From positions 248,001 to 312,000 of the forward strand of contig NZ_VJZZ01000005.1 in NCBI RefSeq assembly GCF_009659535.1: a stretch of DNA of 64,000 nucleotides. Direction: 5' to 3'. The translations under genes were made by a program, and so were the position numbers. The notes under the pieces are model-generated. The model worked only from the letters and a program-made list of their open reading frames with translations, ran no database searches and was not told the origin of the DNA. Source of the stretch: Aggregicoccus sp. 17bor-14. GTDB taxonomy: Bacteria > Myxococcota > Myxococcia > Myxococcales > Myxococcaceae. Each line of letters starts with the position of its first letter. The first letter of the stretch is position 1. Positions 43,672 through 52,163 of this stretch are shown piece after piece.

Positions 43672-44651
43672 ACCCTGCCGCCCACGAGCGCTGTTCCGAG
43701 CGGGCTGCCGTCGAGCAGCACTTCGCGCGCCGGCTCCCGCCCCCGCGCGAGCGCGCCCTGCGCGCCCACCTGCCCACGTGCGGCGCGTGCCATCGCCACT
43801 ACGAGCGCCTCCTCGTGCTCGAGCAACTCGATCCGCGCAGAGGGGGCGCAGCGCAGGCCCGGCTCGCCACCGCGCTGGGACTGCAGCGCCGGGCGCTGCC
43901 CGCGGGAACAGTGAGCGTCGCTGCCGCTGCGTGCGCGCTGCTGCTGCTCGGTGGCCTCGCGCTGCGTGCGGCCCGGGCGGACGAGGCGGGGTCTGCGGGT
44001 GTCGTTGCTGCGCGGAGCACGGACGCCACGCGTAGGAGCGAGGGCGCTACGTGGAATCCCTCGAGTGCGGGGGCTCTTGCGGCGCGGAACGAAGCTGCAC
44101 GAGAACTCTCTTCGAATGCAGGGGTTGTTGCACGGGGCGAGGCCGCAGCACGGGTGTCCTCGGGCGCAGAAGCGGTCGCAGCGCGAAACACTGCAGCCCC
44201 CTCGCTGGAGGGTGCCTTCGCAGCGCGCGGCAGCGGCGCCCCGAGCGCGCCGGAGCTGCTGCGCGTGTACCGCATCGGCGCCGGTGCGGCGCCCGAGCCG
44301 GTGGAGCGCGAGGTGGACGCGCGCGACGAGCTCGCCTTCGGCTACGTGAACCCCGAGGCGAAGCGCTGGCTCCTCGTCTACGGCGTGGACGAGCACGGCC
44401 ACGTGTACTGGTTCCACCCGAGCTGGGAAGACCCGGCCGAGAACCCCCGGGCCATTCCCGCCCAGCCCGGCGCGCAGGTGCACGAGCTGCCCGAGGCCAT
44501 CTCGCACGCGCTCGATGGCCGGGCCCTCACCCTCTACGGCGCGCTGAGCGACGAGCGCCTCTCGGTGAAGCAGGTGGAGCAGCTGCTGCGCGAGCACAGG
44601 CCGCTTCCCGGCGCGCAGACGAGCGCGCTCGAGCTCGAGGTGACCCGGTGA
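43668..44651 (+). CDS. Zinc-finger (zf-HC2) anti-sigma-like membrane protein
   Basis: A 327-residue protein starting at a GTG that overlaps the sigma stop (GTGA) behind GAGGAGGGAG. H34-x3-C38-x2-C41 (HLPTCGAC) is the zf-HC2 motif of ZAS-type anti-sigma factors. One membrane helix follows (VAAAACALLLLGGLALRAA). The next 80 residues are a degenerate repeat of AAR/ARx units. The C-terminal 130 residues form a strand-rich exported domain (FGYVNPEAKRWLLVYGVDEH, HVYWFHPSWEDPAENP). It should hold the sigma factor at the membrane and release it on an outside signal. Confidence 0.75.
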   Translation: MNPAAHERCSERAAVEQHFARRLPPPRERALRAHLPTCGACHRHYERLLVLEQLDPRRGGAAQARLATALGLQRRALPAGTVSVAAAACALLLLGGLALRAARADEAGSAGVVAARSTDATRRSEGATWNPSSAGALAARNEAARELSSNAGVVARGEAAARVSSGAEAVAARNTAAPSLEGAFAARGSGAPSAPELLRVYRIGAGAAPEPVEREVDARDELAFGYVNPEAKRWLLVYGVDEHGHVYWFHPSWEDPAENPRAIPAQPGAQVHELPEAISHALDGRALTLYGALSDERLSVKQVEQLLREHRPLPGAQTSALELEVTR

Positions 44652-46180
44652 GCCTCACGCCCCTCCTGCTCACGCTGCTCGCGGCCGCCCCCGCACCGGG
44701 CGCCCAGGCGCCGGCGCGCGCGAGCTTCGCGCTCATCGTCGGGGTGAACCGCAGCGTGGACGAGGACGAGGCCCCGCTGCGCTACGCGGACGACGACGCC
44801 GCGCGCTACCAGGACCTCTTCCGCCTCCTCGGTGCGCGCACCTATTTGCTCACCCGCCTCGACGAGAACACCCGCCGACTCCACCCGCAGGCCGCCGCCG
44901 AGGCGCGCGACCCCACGTGGGCGGAGTGGCAGCGGGCCGTGCAGCAGCTCGAGCACGACCTCGCCCAGGCGCGTGCGGCGGGCGTGGAGACGGTGCTCTA
45001 CGTGGTCTACGCGGGCCACGGCAACGTGAAGAACGGCCAGGGCTACGTGAGCCTCGAGGACCGGCGCCTCACGGGACACGCGCTCGCCGAGGGGCTCCTG
45101 CAGCGCGTCGCCGCGACGCGGGTGCACCTCATCGTGGACGCCTGCTCCTCGTACTTCCTCGCCTACGGGCGCGGCCCCGGGGGCCACCGCCGCACGCTGG
45201 AGGGCTTCAGCGAGCTCACCCGGCTCGCGGACGACGGGCGGCTGGGGCTGCTGCTCTCCACCTCGAGCGCGCGAGAGAGCCACGAGTGGGAGGGCTTCCA
45301 GTCGGGTGTGTTCAGCCACGAGGTGCGCTCGGGCCTGTACGGCGCGGCGGACGCGGACGGCGACGGCCGGGTGAGCTACCGGGAGATCGCCGCCTTCGTC
45401 GAGCGCGCGAACGCGGCCATCGCGAACGAGCGCTTCCGCCCGGAGCTGCACGCGCGCCCGCCTCCGGCAGACGGAGAGGGCGCGGCGCCCTTGCTGGAGC
45501 TCGCGCGCGCCCTGCCCCACCGCATCGAGGTGGACGGGGGCGAGGAGGCGCACCTGGTGCTGGAGGACGCGCAAGGCGTGCGCCTCGCCGAGCTGCACAG
45601 CGGCGCGGGCCAGCGCACCTGGCTCGTGCGCCCCGCAGGCCGCGGGCCCTTGTGGGTGCGCCGGGTGGACGACGGGACGGAGTACCGCATCGGCGACACG
45701 CCGGAGGTGGTGCACCTCGCGCAGCTCACCGCGCAGCCGCCGCGCACGGCGAGCCGCGGCGCCGCGCACGAGGCCTTCGGCCGCATCTTCTCCCTGCCCT
45801 ACTCGCGCGCCGAGGTGGAGCGCTACGCCTTCCCGCGCCCCCAGGGGCCCGCGCCCGTGCCCGAGCGCAGCCGCCTGCGGACGTGGGTGGGCTGGAGCGG
45901 CGTGGCCCTCTCGGGCGTGGGGCTCGGCGCGGGCGCACTGATGACGATGCGCGCCCAGGGCGTGCGCCGCGAGGCGCAGCCCGGCGACTCGCAGGCGACC
46001 TTCGCAGAGCGCAACGCGCAGATTGGGCAGCTCAACCGCAGCGCGGCGTGGCTCTACGCCGCCGCAGGCGCAGCCGGCCTCACGGGAGCCGCCCTGCTCC
46101 TCTGGCCAAGCAAAGAGACACGAGCCGTCCCAGTGGCCACCGGCAACACGGGAGGCCTCCTCCTGCAGGGCCGTTTCTGA
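44648..46180 (+). CDS. Caspase-fold (C14-like) peptidase with EF-hand
   Basis: A 510-residue protein, GTG start overlapping the anti-sigma stop. After an N-terminal signal-like segment (LLLTLLAAAPAPGAQA), the caspase fold starts at ASFALIVGVNRS. The dyad is H124 (VVYAGHGNV) and C166 (LIVDACSSYF). An EF-hand-like loop DADGDGRVSYRE (about 235-246) suggests Ca2+ control, as in metacaspases. A helix near the C-terminus (WVGWSGVALSGVGLGAGAL) may anchor it. Exported caspase-like enzymes often cleave at Arg or Lys. Coupling to a sigma/anti-sigma pair suggests regulated proteolysis or a death-like response. Confidence 0.75.
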   Translation: MSLTPLLLTLLAAAPAPGAQAPARASFALIVGVNRSVDEDEAPLRYADDDAARYQDLFRLLGARTYLLTRLDENTRRLHPQAAAEARDPTWAEWQRAVQQLEHDLAQARAAGVETVLYVVYAGHGNVKNGQGYVSLEDRRLTGHALAEGLLQRVAATRVHLIVDACSSYFLAYGRGPGGHRRTLEGFSELTRLADDGRLGLLLSTSSARESHEWEGFQSGVFSHEVRSGLYGAADADGDGRVSYREIAAFVERANAAIANERFRPELHARPPPADGEGAAPLLELARALPHRIEVDGGEEAHLVLEDAQGVRLAELHSGAGQRTWLVRPAGRGPLWVRRVDDGTEYRIGDTPEVVHLAQLTAQPPRTASRGAAHEAFGRIFSLPYSRAEVERYAFPRPQGPAPVPERSRLRTWVGWSGVALSGVGLGAGALMTMRAQGVRREAQPGDSQATFAERNAQIGQLNRSAAWLYAAAGAAGLTGAALLLWPSKETRAVPVATGNTGGLLLQGRF

Positions 46181-46197
46181 GTCCTCTCAGAGGACTC
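46179..46197. terminator. Palindrome at the end of the sigma-caspase operon
   Basis: GAGTCCTCT (46179-46187) and AGAGGACTC (46189-46197) are perfect reverse complements around one base. The palindrome begins on the last bases of the caspase stop codon. It may form a compact terminator hairpin or be an operator for the gene at 46257. Confidence 0.4.
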
Positions 46198-46256
46198 CGG
46201 GCGAAGCCGCGTGAAGGTCCCCTCCCCCCCTGGGAGAGGGAAAGAGTGAGGGATAG

Positions 46257-48167
46257 ATGCAACTCAGTGGCAAGTCCTACCTCTTCATGGCGTTCACGGC
46301 CGCTACCCTCGGCGCCTGCGTCGGAGCCCTTCCGCTCGGAGGCCAGGGCTGTCCCTGCGCCGAGGGATTCACCTGCTGCGAGCAGACGAACCAGTGCCTC
46401 CCCTCGGGCACCACCTGCCCTGCGGTCGACCTACCCCCTCCCGGAAAGGGAGACACAGACCCGCCCCCCACACAGCCCAACGCAAGCTGCGCCGAGGGCG
46501 GCTGGTGCTGGGAGAACCCGACGCCGCACGCGCGCTACCACCTCGCGGTGTGGGCCTCCGCGCTGACGGACGTATGGGCGGTGGGCTCCGCGGGTCTCGC
46601 CACGCACTGGGACGGAGCGCACTGGGAGGTCCACGACGCGGGCACGCAGGAGAAGCTCCTCGCGCTGTGGGGCAGCGGCGCCGCGGACGTGTGGGCCGTG
46701 GGCTTGAACGGTGCCGTCGTGCGCTACGACGGCCGCACATGGCAGGCGGTGCGCACGGGCAGCACGGCGCTGCTCCAGGCGGTGTGGGGCAGCGGGCCCG
46801 CAGACGTCTGGATTGCCGGGCACGCGGGCACGCTGCTGCACTGGAACGGCGCGGAGTGGCGCAGCGCCGCGGAAGGGCTCCCCGCGAGCGAGGACTTCGC
46901 GGGCCTGTGGGGTACGGGCCCCGAGGACATGTGGCTGGTGAGCGTGTCGGGCCGGCTCTGGCACCGGGAGGGCTCCACCTGGACCGAGGGCCTGCCCTCT
47001 GGAGCGCGCGCCGTGCGCCGCGTGTCCGGCGCGGACGGCGTGCTGTGGGTGCTCGACGAAGGGACGGAGGGCGGCCAGGTGCTGCGCTACGCCTCGGGCG
47101 CGTGGCACGCCGTCCACACGAGCTCCGCGCGCACGCAGCTCTTGGGCCTGCTCGCGCTCTCCGGCACCGAGGCCTGGGCCGTCGGCACGGCCGGCGCCGT
47201 GCGGCAGCTGGGGCCCAACGGCCTCCTGAGCGCGCAGACCATCGCCCCGGAGTCCCTGCAGTCCCTCTGGGGCAGCGCAGGGGGCCCGCTGTGGGCCGTG
47301 GGCGACTACGGCCAGATGCTCGAGCGCACGGCGTCGGGCTGGCGCGCGTTGCGCGAGGGTTCCACGCTCCTGCTGCACGCAGGCTGGGAGGCCGCGCCGG
47401 GGCGCGCGTGGGTCGCGGGGGGAAACGGCGCGCTGCTGCGCGAGGAGGCGGGGCGCTGGAGCTCCGTGGCCTCGGGCACCTCCGAGGAGCTCTTCGGCGT
47501 CTGGGCGGATGCCCAGGGCGAGGGCTGGGCCGTGGGCGCGGACGTCCTGGTGCGCTTCGGAGCGCAGGGAGCGAGCACGTGGCCGAGCCCGCTCGCGAGC
47601 GGCCGCCTCTACGGCGTGTGGGGCGCGGATGGCACCGAGGTATGGGCGGTGGGCGAAGCAGGGCTGCTCCTGCGCTTCGATGGCCAGCGCTGGAGCCAGG
47701 TGCAGAGTGGCACCACGGCCGCGCTGTACGGCGTGTGGGGAAGCGGGCGCGCGGACGTGTGGGCCGCCGGCGCTGAGGGCACGCTGTTGCACTACGACGG
47801 CGTGCGCTGGTCGCAGGTGACGCTGGAGCAGCCCTCCTCGGAGGCCTTCCTCGCGCTGTGGGGCAGCGGACCCGGGGACGTGTGGGCCGTCGGCAGCCAC
47901 GGCACGTTGCGCCACTTCGACGGGCAGCGCTGGGACTCGCGCCTGCCCTTCAGCACCGGCGACCTCGTCTCGGTGTGGGGCACGGGCCCCGCGGACCTCT
48001 ACGTGCTCGAGCAGGGCGATAGTGCAACCCTGTTTCATTTCGATGGCGAGCGCTGGACGCCGCGCACCGTGCCCTTCGGGGGACGGATGGGGGCCGTGTT
48101 CGGCGCGGGGGACGCACCGCGCGTCGCGGGCTCCGCAGGCGCCATCCTGCGCCTGCAGCGACGTTGA
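46257..48167 (+). CDS. Propeller-type repeat lipoprotein (WGSGPADVWAVG)
   Basis: A 636-residue lipoprotein (lipobox LGAC, Cys21). A cysteine-rich segment follows (GCPCAEGFTCCEQTNQC). The rest is built from about twelve repeats of roughly 45 residues with the core WGSGPADVWAVG, GTLLHYDG and W..V.SGTT, in the manner of beta-propellers. The fold probably exposes a binding surface outside the cell. Repeats differ, so recent expansion is not evident. Function is unknown; homologues of this type are frequent in myxobacteria and often sit near regulatory or protease genes. Confidence 0.75.
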   Translation: MQLSGKSYLFMAFTAATLGACVGALPLGGQGCPCAEGFTCCEQTNQCLPSGTTCPAVDLPPPGKGDTDPPPTQPNASCAEGGWCWENPTPHARYHLAVWASALTDVWAVGSAGLATHWDGAHWEVHDAGTQEKLLALWGSGAADVWAVGLNGAVVRYDGRTWQAVRTGSTALLQAVWGSGPADVWIAGHAGTLLHWNGAEWRSAAEGLPASEDFAGLWGTGPEDMWLVSVSGRLWHREGSTWTEGLPSGARAVRRVSGADGVLWVLDEGTEGGQVLRYASGAWHAVHTSSARTQLLGLLALSGTEAWAVGTAGAVRQLGPNGLLSAQTIAPESLQSLWGSAGGPLWAVGDYGQMLERTASGWRALREGSTLLLHAGWEAAPGRAWVAGGNGALLREEAGRWSSVASGTSEELFGVWADAQGEGWAVGADVLVRFGAQGASTWPSPLASGRLYGVWGADGTEVWAVGEAGLLLRFDGQRWSQVQSGTTAALYGVWGSGRADVWAAGAEGTLLHYDGVRWSQVTLEQPSSEAFLALWGSGPGDVWAVGSHGTLRHFDGQRWDSRLPFSTGDLVSVWGTGPADLYVLEQGDSATLFHFDGERWTPRTVPFGGRMGAVFGAGDAPRVAGSAGAILRLQRR

Positions 48168-48199
48168 CGCATTGGGAGCCCGCGAGTACGACGACGTCC

Positions 48200-49471
48200 A
48201 TGGCTCCTCAGGATGACGATGCGCTGCAGCAGCGGCTCGAGCGTCTGAGCGCAGCGCTCGGCCAGGCCCCGCACTCCGCCGCGACGGAGCCCCCTCCCCC
48301 GCGCGACGGCACGCGCATGTTCGCGAGCGTCATGCTCGGGCTTGCGCTCGCCCTCATCGGCGCAGGGCTCCTTGCCGGCTCCTGGGCCGTCGGCCTCCCT
48401 GGCCTGCTGCTCGCCGTCATCGCTGCGGGACTGATGCTCACCGGCTCCGAGCAGACGCTGCTCGCGAGCCTCCCGGGAGGCATGGCTCCGAAGGACCCGC
48501 TGCGGCCGCGCATCGGCATGGGCGCGGAGGTCGCGGGCGACGCCGTGGTGGAGCCCGGCGCGACGGTGGAGATGGGCGCGACCGTGGGCCCGGGCGCCGT
48601 GGTGAAGAGCGGGGCGGTGGTGCGCATGGGCGCCACCGTGCACGCGCAGGCCGTCATCGAGGCAGGCGCGGTCGTCGGCTGGGGCGTGGACGTGCACGAG
48701 GGCGCCACCGTGGGCGAGCGCGCCACCCTGGGCGCCGGCACGACGGTGCAGAAGCGCGCCGTGGTGCCCGCGGGGATGCGGCTGATGCCGGGAGCGACGT
48801 GGTCCTCCGGTGCAAGCACGGGCGCACGCGCCCAGGCGGCAGCGGCCACTCCAGCCGCGGCGGTGGACCCGCGAGAGGCGCGCATCCGCGCCGCCTGCGA
48901 GCGCATCGAGGCGGAGCTGCGCCAGGCGCCCGAGAGCGTGCGCAGCTACCTCGGGGCCTCGGAGCAGACGGTGCAGGCGCTGCGCACGACCTGCCTCGGA
49001 CTGCTCGAGCGCGAGCGCACGCTGCGGCGCGAGTGCGCCCCGGAGAGCCTCGCCTTCCTCGCCCAGGAGCGCACGGCGCTCGAGGCGCGCATCGCGGCGG
49101 CCCAGGACCCGAGCGTGCGCCGCTCGCTCGAGCAGGCGCTGGAGGCGCTGGATGCCCAGCGGCGTGAGCGCGGGCTCTTGCAGCAGAGCGCCGAGCGGCT
49201 GGACGCGGAGCTCACCCGGCTGATGTGGACGCTGGACGGGATGGGGACGCAGCTCGTGCGCCTGCGCAGCGCCGGTGCCGAGGCCGCGAGCGCGCCGGAC
49301 CAGGCCGTGCTGCAGTCGATGCAGCAGCTGCACCAGGAGATCGACGCCATCACCGAGGCGCTCGAGCACGTGGCGCGCGGAGAGGAGAATGCCTGGCGCG
49401 CCGGCCCCATCGCCGAGGTCGAGGGCGCGCCCGAGGCCTCACCCCACCCTCGATCGCGCGAGCGCACGTGA
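48200..49471 (+). CDS. Membrane protein with bactofilin-like beta-helix and coiled coil
   Basis: A 423-residue protein with an unusual layout. After a polar start come two hydrophobic helices (MFASVMLGLALALIGAGLLAG and VGLPGLLLAVIAAGLML). Then there is a left-handed beta-helix of hexapeptide-like repeats (GAEVAGDAVVEPGATVEMGATVGPG... to VPAGMRLMPGA), as in bactofilins or acyltransferases but without an acceptor pocket. The C-terminal 200 residues are a helical coiled coil (ARIRAACERIEAELRQAPE, ...LLQQSAERLDAELTRL). I prefer the ATG at 48200; one lies at 48164. It could be a scaffold at the membrane. No family fits the whole protein. Confidence 0.6.
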   Translation: MAPQDDDALQQRLERLSAALGQAPHSAATEPPPPRDGTRMFASVMLGLALALIGAGLLAGSWAVGLPGLLLAVIAAGLMLTGSEQTLLASLPGGMAPKDPLRPRIGMGAEVAGDAVVEPGATVEMGATVGPGAVVKSGAVVRMGATVHAQAVIEAGAVVGWGVDVHEGATVGERATLGAGTTVQKRAVVPAGMRLMPGATWSSGASTGARAQAAAATPAAAVDPREARIRAACERIEAELRQAPESVRSYLGASEQTVQALRTTCLGLLERERTLRRECAPESLAFLAQERTALEARIAAAQDPSVRRSLEQALEALDAQRRERGLLQQSAERLDAELTRLMWTLDGMGTQLVRLRSAGAEAASAPDQAVLQSMQQLHQEIDAITEALEHVARGEENAWRAGPIAEVEGAPEASPHPRSRERT

Positions 49472-49482
49472 GAACCTTTCCC

Positions 49483-50106
49483 ATGAAGCGAATGACCTGG
49501 GCCATCGCCACGGCAGCACTGCTCTCGGCGTGCGCCCACGAACCTGCAGCGGCGCACAGCGCACCACGGCCGACGGTGGCGCTGAGCCACGGCACGCCCG
49601 AGGAGCGCCTCACCGCCGAGCAGCTCGAGCGCCTCTTCGGCCGCTATGACCTCTCGCCCTGGCTCTACACGCGCAGCATCGCGATCGACGAAGAGAGCAT
49701 CCCGCACAGCCACCCGGTGCTGACGCTGCACACGCGCCACCTGCGCGACGACCTCCTGCTGCTCTCCACGTACGTCCACGAGCAGAGCCACTGGTACCTC
49801 GACCAGCACCGCGCGGCCACGGAGGCTGCGGTGGCCGAGCTGAAAGCACGGGTGCCGAGCCTGCCGGTGGGCTTCCCGGAGGGCGCCAACTCACTCGAGT
49901 CGTCCTACGAGCACCTGCTCGTCATCGCGCTCGAGGAGCGGGCGCTGCAGTACCTTGTCGGCGAGCTCCAGGCGAGACAGGTGATGGAGTTCTGGGCAGC
50001 GGACCACTACCGCGCGCTCTACCGCTACGTGCTCGACCACCGCTCGGAGGTCCGCCGCGTCATGCGCAAGAACGGCCTCGCGTCGCCGATCGACTCGCCC
50101 CGCTGA
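49483..50106 (+). CDS. Lipoprotein with HExxH metal motif
   Basis: A 207-residue lipoprotein (MKRMTWAIATAALLSAC, Cys17). The stretch LLSTYVHEQSHWYLDQ contains HEQSH, the HExxH zinc motif of metallopeptidases. A conserved-looking Glu-rich segment follows (YEHLLVIALEERALQYL). Active peptidases need a third ligand, which could be one of these glutamates. It begins 11 nt after the beta-helix gene, so it is probably co-transcribed. Whether it is a peptidase or only a metal binder is open. Confidence 0.6.
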   Translation: MKRMTWAIATAALLSACAHEPAAAHSAPRPTVALSHGTPEERLTAEQLERLFGRYDLSPWLYTRSIAIDEESIPHSHPVLTLHTRHLRDDLLLLSTYVHEQSHWYLDQHRAATEAAVAELKARVPSLPVGFPEGANSLESSYEHLLVIALEERALQYLVGELQARQVMEFWAADHYRALYRYVLDHRSEVRRVMRKNGLASPIDSPR

Positions 50107-50156
50107 GGCGCTCCCAGCGATGCTTTCGCGGATCGCCGTCGCCAAACAGGGCCTGT

Positions 50157-50666
50157 TTATCGGGCACCGGATTCTGGGGCGATCTCATAGAGGGCCCAGA
50201 TGGTGACCTTTCCATGGGGGTCAGCTGGCCACTCCTTCGACAGAAGAGTTTTAGCCAGTGCTGCATCGTGGAAAGCCAGCAGTCCATAGCCGTTCAGCCG
50301 CTCTGTGAGCGGCGCGAGTTGACCCGTCCACGGACCGCAGTTCAGCAGTGACGAGGTGCGTGTCTCGTCGGACAGGTCATGCCCGAGGAGTCGACAGTCA
50401 GGCCCCTCAGGAGGTGCCTTCTCTTGCTCCGCATCCAGGAACAGAAGGTGGTACTGGCACTCGCCCACGGCGCGGGGCAATTCCCGTAGAGCGTGCCGTG
50501 CGTCAGTGAGCGTCTCTACCTCGCGGGAGCCGCAGCCATCGACGTAGCTATTCAGCATGGCATCGAGCGTGCGCACTTCCTTGAGCTGCGGAAGGCCGAT
50601 GAATTTGAGGTACCCAGACCAGCCAGGGTCTCCCTCGCGAAACGTGAAGCGCGTGCTCACCCACAT
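50157..50666 (-). CDS. Hypothetical protein
   Basis: A 169-residue protein without signal peptide or membrane helix. It starts at MWVSTRFTFREGDPGWSGYLKF; the open frame continues 14 codons upstream to a GTG at 50708 without a ribosome site at either start. It has DDIS-like polar features, an acidic middle (LFLDAEQEKAPPEGPDC) and ends in LYEIAPESGAR. I recognise nothing. It converges with the HExxH lipoprotein and resembles single-copy immunity-like proteins in size, which is not evidence. Confidence 0.5.
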   Translation of the reverse strand: MWVSTRFTFREGDPGWSGYLKFIGLPQLKEVRTLDAMLNSYVDGCGSREVETLTDARHALRELPRAVGECQYHLLFLDAEQEKAPPEGPDCRLLGHDLSDETRTSSLLNCGPWTGQLAPLTERLNGYGLLAFHDAALAKTLLSKEWPADPHGKVTIWALYEIAPESGAR

Positions 50667-50823
50667 GCGGGCCCAATCTCGCGATTCCGGGGAAGGTGCA
50701 AGCACCACCGTCGTCTATTCGCGCGGCGCGCAGATCGCGCAAACAGGTAGCCAGGCTGCACGCACGTATGGCGAGAACCAGGGCGGAAGTCCCCACACCA
50801 CGCGCGGCGTGCCCGAAGCTGCG

Positions 50824-51351
50824 CTACTCCGCGCCCTCGTCCAGCAGCACGTCCGCGACGCTCACGCGGCCAGGGAGCACCTCGGTCACCGCGCAGGCCC
50901 CGGCCCCTGCGCGTTGGACGCACTGGGCGCAACCCTGCTCGTCCACAAGCACCAGTGCGTAGCGTCCCGGAGCAAGCGCGAGTGCATAAGTGTCGTGGTT
51001 CAGCTGGACTGAATCCGCATGGGCGGTGCCGAGCGATGCTTCAGGAAAGCTCAGGTACTCGCCGCCTGTGACGATGGAGAGCTGACACGTGTACGTCTCT
51101 GCGGGCGAGAAGCCGTCGCTCACGGGCACGGCTCGCAGCGAGACGCCGGGCGGCGAGATGTCGCAGTCCGAGAGACACCCCGGCGCGCAATTGCCCGTGC
51201 GCAGCGCCGCGCGGCCGGCCACGCCCTCGGTGATGCCGAGGTGCTGCGCCTCGCTCTCGGAGAGCCCGGCAGGGAGGTCTCCCGCCGCGCAGCCGCCCGC
51301 GAAGCCGAGTCCGAAGGCGAGGATGACGAGGAGCGCATTTCGCAGAGGCAT
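50824..51351 (-). CDS. Cysteine-containing lipoprotein
   Basis: A 175-residue lipoprotein (signal MPLRNALLVILAFGLGFAGGC, lipobox AGGC). A cysteine cluster lies in NCAPGCLSDCDISPPG, a further pair in CAQCVQ, and CAV follows; these suggest disulfides. Strand-like segments (TYALALAPGRYALVLVDEQG) suggest a small Ig-like or PEGA-like sandwich. It starts one base after the stop of the membrane protein gene upstream, so both form one operon. Confidence 0.65.
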   Translation of the reverse strand: MPLRNALLVILAFGLGFAGGCAAGDLPAGLSESEAQHLGITEGVAGRAALRTGNCAPGCLSDCDISPPGVSLRAVPVSDGFSPAETYTCQLSIVTGGEYLSFPEASLGTAHADSVQLNHDTYALALAPGRYALVLVDEQGCAQCVQRAGAGACAVTEVLPGRVSVADVLLDEGAE

Positions 51352-51352
51352 C

Positions 51353-52060
51353 TCAGGTTTCCTGGGCGGGATGAGGGAGGAGCAGCCAGAGGCCCACGGC
51401 GATGGCATGCGCCAGCGTGAGCGGCAGGTAGATGACGTCCGCGACCGGCGCGAGCCACGCGGCGCCGAAGAACATCGCTGCCAGACGCACTGCGCCCCGC
51501 ACGGCGTTGAGGACGAGGCCATAGCGCGCGAGCCGGGTCCAGCGGTCTCGCCCGCTCGCGGCCACGGCGAAGAGTGCGCATCCGAGCACGTGCGCGGCCA
51601 GCAGCGGCAAGTAGCTCGCGAGCTGTACAGACGTGAAGACGTCGATCCGCGAAGAGAGCGCCTCACGCATCGCAGGCGTCTCCAGCCAGGCACGTTGCCA
51701 CTGCGCGGCGAGCACCAGCTCGAGCCCGCGATCGACGAGCTCGATGCCGAGGAACAGCGTGATGAGCAGCAGCCCCGCGAGCGCCCAGCCGCTCTGGCGC
51801 AGGCGTCGGTACACCGCTGCGTAGCCGAGCAGCAGGCCCCAGAAGGTGACGTAGAGGAACACCGCTCGGAACCGGTCCGGGCTCGAGAGCGTGAAGGCGT
51901 AGGAAGCCGCGGTGTCGGAGTCCGACGGCGCGGCGCGCAGGACGAGTTCCTGCGTCACCTGGGCGAGCGCATAGGCGAAGAACGCGAGCGCTCCCACCTG
52001 CTCGAAGCGCCGGTTCGGCGCGGACGGCTGAATCTGCTCGGGCATCGCGGGAGCGAGCAT
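51353..52060 (-). CDS. Six-helix membrane protein, DUF4386-like
   Basis: A 235-residue polytopic protein with about six helices: VGALAFFAYALAQVTQELV, FLYVTFWGLLLGYAAV, GLLLITLFLGIELVD, ASYLPLLAAHVLGCALFAVAA, YGLVLNAVRGAVRLAA and VADVIYLPLTLAHAIAVGLWL. The order is like DUF4386 proteins, which are of unknown function, but I hold this loosely. Starts at ATG 52060 or 52045 are both possible. It is followed immediately by the Cys lipoprotein, and is divergent from the next membrane protein. Confidence 0.6.
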   Translation of the reverse strand: MLAPAMPEQIQPSAPNRRFEQVGALAFFAYALAQVTQELVLRAAPSDSDTAASYAFTLSSPDRFRAVFLYVTFWGLLLGYAAVYRRLRQSGWALAGLLLITLFLGIELVDRGLELVLAAQWQRAWLETPAMREALSSRIDVFTSVQLASYLPLLAAHVLGCALFAVAASGRDRWTRLARYGLVLNAVRGAVRLAAMFFGAAWLAPVADVIYLPLTLAHAIAVGLWLLLPHPAQET

Positions 52061-52163
52061 CGTGCGCCGTACTCTAGGCCAGCGAGCCACGCTCGCTCGA
52101 ATCCAGCCGCGCAGGAGGTGAGATCGAGCCACGCCTGGCTTGCGCTACTCTGCTCTCCACCTC

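Noticed and set aside
46257-48167. Direct functional link of the propeller lipoprotein to the caspase operon
   Set aside because: The 76-nt gap contains a palindrome that may end transcription, and such lipoproteins are common in many settings.
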